Part shown: positions 60,974 through 64,000 of the stretch, piece by piece
How the letters are laid out: each line of letters begins with the position of its first letter
Numbering within the stretch: the stretch's first letter is position 1
NCBI GenBank assembly: GCA_965216035.1
Contig: CBDCFM010000017.1
Coordinates: forward strand, 410,486 to 474,485
Direction: 5' to 3'
DNA length: 64,000 nucleotides
DNA from: G963664115 sp965216035
GTDB lineage: Bacteria > Acidobacteriota > Terriglobia > 20CM-2-55-15
Notes under the pieces: model-generated
Told to the model about the DNA's origin: nothing
What the model saw: only the letters and a program-made list of their open reading frames with translations
Database searches by the model: none
Program-made: the position numbers and the translations under genes

Positions 60974-62221
60974 TCAGAGGAAAAGCAGCCAGCAAAAGAG
61001 GGCGCCGACGACGGACATCGACAGACCCCACGCGAGCAGCGAATTGAACATCAACCGCGTGTCGGTACCGGCAGGCGCAGCGGCAAGAAACAGTGCGCCC
61101 ACCGTCGATAGCGAGGACATATCAACGAGACTGGCGCCAACGTTCATGGACCAGGCAATCGGCAGCGGCTCGACGTTGCCCACCGTTGCCGTCAGACCGG
61201 GAACCAGGGGCAGAAAGGCGGGTAACACCACGCCGGAAGTACTGCTGTAAACCGAAACAATACCAGAACCGAAAGCCACGATTGGCGCCAGAGACCCGGG
61301 TGAGGAGATGCCGGCCAGGGCGTTGGTGAACAGATCCATCCCTTCCGTCCTTTCAAGTATCGACACGAGGACGGTGACGCCGGTCACCATCAGAATCACA
61401 CCCCAGGGTATCCCTTGAATGGCCTGGCGCTCGTCAACTGCTCGAAGCAGGACCAGTAGGGCTGCAATCGTTAGACCCGTCATACCGACGTGCGAACCGA
61501 AACCGGCCACAGCGATGATGAAAATCCCGATGCCGGCCAAGGTAAGCCAGTGCTTCGTTTCCATCTTGCCGTTATCGTGATCCAGGAGGCCTTCGGTGTT
61601 GCCAGTCGTGCCCTTCCTGAACAGGCGCAGACCTCCGAAGAGGGCAAACCCAGCCACGGCGACAACGGCGTGCGCGAGTGCGTTGTACCCGTACGTATAC
61701 CACTCCACACCGCCCAGGCCGATACGATCCATAACGCCGTTGGCAACAATACCCGTCGGAGCGAACGGCGACAGCGTTCCCGCCAACGCTCCATTGCCAG
61801 CCATGATCGCCATGATAAATGGGGAGATACCGGCGCGCGCAGCGACCGCCATGGCCGGCGGCGCAATCAAGGCAGCGGTCGGCGTACCCCCGGGACCGAT
61901 CGTCGCCACGCCCATACCGATGAAAAAGAACATGACCGGAAGCAGCCCAGCGTTGCCTCGACAGATGCCGACGGCCCGTGCCGTAATGCGGCCTAGGGTA
62001 CCGTTACGGTCGGCAACACTGAACAGCAGGGTCACCCCGATCAACGTGACCAGCAACGTCGTCGGATAGCCTTCCAGGACGGTACCCACCGACATGCCAC
62101 CCAGGTAGACTCCGATCAGCCAGGCCATCGAAATGGCTAGTACGCCCACGTTGACGGCCGTTGTACAGCTCAGTCCAACGGCAAGGACCAGAGCGCCTAT
62201 TGATATCCACGCCAGATTCAT
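60974..62221 (-). CDS. SLC13/MatC-like dicarboxylate permease
   Basis: A 415-residue inner-membrane protein with about eleven helices. MNLAWISIGALVLAVGLSCT opens it, then VGVLAISMAWLIGVYLGG. The segment IGMGVATIGPGGTPTAALIA and MAGNGALAGTLSPFAPTGI form one half-site, and VYSSTSGVVLPAFLPLVPGL the other, as in ion-transporter and MatC-type carboxylate permeases. It overlaps the MmgE/PrpD gene by ATGA (62218-62221), which implies translational coupling. Malonate-like or C4 dicarboxylate import is inferred. Confidence 0.85.
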   Translation of the reverse strand: MNLAWISIGALVLAVGLSCTTAVNVGVLAISMAWLIGVYLGGMSVGTVLEGYPTTLLVTLIGVTLLFSVADRNGTLGRITARAVGICRGNAGLLPVMFFFIGMGVATIGPGGTPTAALIAPPAMAVAARAGISPFIMAIMAGNGALAGTLSPFAPTGIVANGVMDRIGLGGVEWYTYGYNALAHAVVAVAGFALFGGLRLFRKGTTGNTEGLLDHDNGKMETKHWLTLAGIGIFIIAVAGFGSHVGMTGLTIAALLVLLRAVDERQAIQGIPWGVILMVTGVTVLVSILERTEGMDLFTNALAGISSPGSLAPIVAFGSGIVSVYSSTSGVVLPAFLPLVPGLTATVGNVEPLPIAWSMNVGASLVDMSSLSTVGALFLAAAPAGTDTRLMFNSLLAWGLSMSVVGALFCWLLFL

Positions 62222-63654
62222 CGTTTCTCCGCCCCTGAAGCGTTACTTTCCGTACCGGGGGTCAGGCACCCTATCAGTTCCTTGATATTGGACACGTCTT
62301 CGATCGATTCCACAACGCGGAGCGTCTCTTGTGCCGCTTTGGAGCGAAGAACCAGTCCGGCACATTCGGTGAATTTTTCGTGCAGCTCTTCGCGCGTGAA
62401 CGGCAGGTCGGGTCCGCCCCTGTACTGTTCAGCAGCTTTCTGTGCCAGATGTGTCCCATCTTCCAAATCCACCTCCACCGTGCTTCGGATTTTCTCGAAT
62501 CCTAACGCTTCGATGTCCGGATCGAGGATCGTTTCGACCCGGGCCATCATGTCCTGAACCGGAGGGCTCTGGACAAACGCGTCGGTAAATTCGTGGACTC
62601 CGGCCCGACGCCGTAGTGCGATGCTCGAAAGCATGAACGCTGGACAGAACTTTGCTTCCAGTTCCGTATGCGCAACCGGGTATCGGAGTGGGTTCAGGAT
62701 ATTCGAGCCGGCGCGGAGACGAATGGTGCGAATCATTTCGGGCTGTACGTCGTTGTCGTTGACAAGCTTTCGCATGGCATCCATGCTGGGATGACCCAGC
62801 ACACCGCACGGGTACGGCTTGATGGACACTCCAGGGGTCACAATCGTAAACGGGTTCCCCATCCGGCCGACAATCCGATCGGGATCAAATCCTTCGCCGA
62901 AACTGAAGATCTGGAAAAACCCCCACGGACCGTCCAGACCATCGTCACCGCCTGTGAACCCTTTCGAGGCCAATTCCGCCGCCATGACACCATTCTGGGC
63001 CGCGCGGCCAACGTGGAGCGGCTTCGTCATCGTCCCAAAGTTGACGCGGATTCCGGAAGACAAGCTGGCCACGATGGACAGCGCATGCGACGTCGCGGCC
63101 GCATCGAGCCCGAGCAATCTCGCCGCGGCCGCCATCGCACCGAAGGCGCCGATCGTGCCGGAGGAATGAAATCCCTTCTTGTAATGACCCGGATCGATCG
63201 CCTCAGCGATCTTGCACTCCACTTCGAACCCAACGAGGAACGCCTCAAGAAACCGCGTCCCCGAGACTCCGTCCCGCTCGCCCACAGCCATCGCTGCAGC
63301 CAGCGGAGGAATCGTCGGATGGGTCATCAATCCGAAAATCCGGTCGGCACTCGTCGACAGCTGAGTGTCGTCCCAATCGAGGGCGTGTCCGCTGGCCCCG
63401 TTGGCCAGTGCCGCCGCTCCCGCGTTCGTCTGAATTGTACGCGACCCCACGACCGTGGCTTGCCCGACGCATTCGCCAGCGCGTATGTAGTCGTGAATGA
63501 TCCTGCTTCCGCGGGTGGTCGAACCCGCCAGCATCACTCCGAGTCCGTCGATTATGCAGCGCTTCGCCAGATGGAGGGCTTCAAGGGGAAAATCGAAGCC
63601 CTCGCGTGTGATGAACCCCACTACATCCCCGGTTGCACGAATCTTGTCGTTCAT
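62218..63654 (-). CDS. MmgE/PrpD-family protein (2-methylcitrate dehydratase-like)
   Basis: A 478-residue protein of standard family length. It has the opening helix FITREGFDFPLEALHLAKRC, the core NGASGHALDWDDTQLSTSAD with the active-site Asp pair, and VGFEVECKIAEAIDPGHYKK. KGFHSSGTIGAFGAMAAAAR is followed by KPYPCGVLGHPSMDAMRKLV with the second-domain Cys/His. Members dehydrate 2-methylcitrate, decarboxylate cis-aconitate, or act on iminodisuccinate and other dicarboxylates. The neighbours (permease, 2-hydroxyacid dehydrogenase) point to catabolism of an imported carboxylic acid rather than the propionate cycle, since no prpB or prpC is adjacent. Confidence 0.9.
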   Translation of the reverse strand: MNDKIRATGDVVGFITREGFDFPLEALHLAKRCIIDGLGVMLAGSTTRGSRIIHDYIRAGECVGQATVVGSRTIQTNAGAAALANGASGHALDWDDTQLSTSADRIFGLMTHPTIPPLAAAMAVGERDGVSGTRFLEAFLVGFEVECKIAEAIDPGHYKKGFHSSGTIGAFGAMAAAARLLGLDAAATSHALSIVASLSSGIRVNFGTMTKPLHVGRAAQNGVMAAELASKGFTGGDDGLDGPWGFFQIFSFGEGFDPDRIVGRMGNPFTIVTPGVSIKPYPCGVLGHPSMDAMRKLVNDNDVQPEMIRTIRLRAGSNILNPLRYPVAHTELEAKFCPAFMLSSIALRRRAGVHEFTDAFVQSPPVQDMMARVETILDPDIEALGFEKIRSTVEVDLEDGTHLAQKAAEQYRGGPDLPFTREELHEKFTECAGLVLRSKAAQETLRVVESIEDVSNIKELIGCLTPGTESNASGAEKR

Positions 63655-63857
63655 GGAATTCTCAGGATAAAAAGACAGGTCAGCGGACTCTGTTCCGAAA
63701 GATCAGCCCTGTACACTCCTCAATGCCCAAAATGAAGTGTACGTTCCCTTGCCTCAGGTTTCCAAATTGCGCTCGTAGTTCAAACGGGTAGGCTGAGGCC
63801 AATCTCTGATACTGCCGATCCACTCGAGTCAACCTTCATGCCGGCCAGAAACCCGTG
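63655..63857. other. Upstream region of the carboxylate operon, 203 bp
   Basis: It should contain the operon promoter on the minus strand, though no certain -35/-10 pair was picked. The third copy of IS256 element A begins at its far end, so that insertion lies about 200 bp upstream of the operon start. Confidence 0.4.
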
Positions 63858-64000
63858 GAGTTATTGTCAAAAGTGGTGTTTAGGAGATTGATTCAAGCGG
63901 CGGTCTGATCGAGCTTTGTCACTTCGATTCCATCGTTAAATTTCACTCCAGTAGTCACCTTGACCAGATCATCGAATCCTCGTAATCGTCGCCAGTTCTT
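63858..64000 (-). mobile_element. IS256-family element A, third copy (runs off the window)
   Basis: The left end from GAGTTATTGTC onward is identical to the copies at 1494 and 24345. The transposase C-terminus is encoded from 63893 on the minus strand, with the same stop context and the T variant seen in copy two. Only 143 bp are visible, so completeness and target duplication cannot be judged. Confidence 0.93.

Noticed and set aside
1..64000. tRNA, rRNA or CRISPR array
   Set aside because: No cloverleaf with a T-arm GTTCRA context, no rRNA-like conserved blocks and no regularly spaced repeats were seen; a covariance-model scan would be decisive.

Overview
The window comes from a GC-rich, Gram-negative chromosome: it encodes a tripartite RND efflux pump, several lipoproteins with clear lipoboxes, an OmpA-type outer-membrane protein and signal-peptide-bearing secreted enzymes. 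Stand-alone PQQ dehydrogenases, an M16 peptidase, TIR proteins, a eukaryotic-like Ser/Thr kinase, an F420-type LLM oxidoreductase, EboE and LVIVD-type propellers together suggest Acidobacteriota or a similar environmental phylum. That assignment is an inference, because no rRNA or other marker gene is present.

Layout. 1-5 kb: a partial ABC exporter, then an ArsI/CadI-like dioxygenase gene split by an IS256-family element with a perfect 9-bp target duplication, a SigZ-type ECF sigma factor and an LLM oxidoreductase. 5-11 kb (minus strand): a heavy-metal-type RND operon in the order His-rich exported protein, lipoprotein, adaptor, pump, with a 117-bp tandem duplication between adaptor and pump. 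11-17 kb: an Lrp regulator with an aminotransferase, and two PQQ-type dehydrogenases. 17-21 kb: a membrane TIR protein, an exported barrel-like partner and a zinc-ribbon Smr protein. 21-26 kb: a mobile-element graveyard with IS1380, an IS6 fragment, an IS3 tail, one IS256 nested inside another, and a 129-bp inverted-repeat element. 26-31 kb: a DUF4160/DUF2442 pair, an OmpA protein, a YciI protein, a CXXCH protein and a beta-carbonic anhydrase.

32-36 kb is a run of recently broken genes: a double-CDGSH protein (in-frame TAG), a ferredoxin-NADP-reductase-like flavoprotein (in-frame TAA), a truncated kinase, and a RAYT-type transposase with a stop and a frameshift. 37-43 kb holds an M16 peptidase, an MBL-fold lipoprotein with an EF-hand insertion, a GPH-type transporter and an OsmC protein. 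43-45 kb holds a second membrane TIR protein, with PPC ectodomains and a frameshift at a T7 tract. 45-55 kb (minus strand) carries transporters and small metabolic genes, including a sodium:solute symporter followed by two tiny membrane proteins, an amino-acid permease and an exported methyltransferase. 55-60 kb has EboE with a Gfo/Idh/MocA oxidoreductase, and an LVIVD-type lipoprotein. 60-64 kb is a MmgE/PrpD - permease - D-2-hydroxyacid dehydrogenase operon, followed by the edge of a third copy of the first IS256 element.

Two themes stand out. First, two paralogous TIR proteins share a cytoplasmic half and a transmembrane segment but carry unrelated extracytoplasmic modules, which looks like a receptor family with swappable sensors. 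Second, IS activity and point-inactivated genes are dense, which suggests ongoing genome decay. No tRNA, rRNA, CRISPR array or replication origin was seen.
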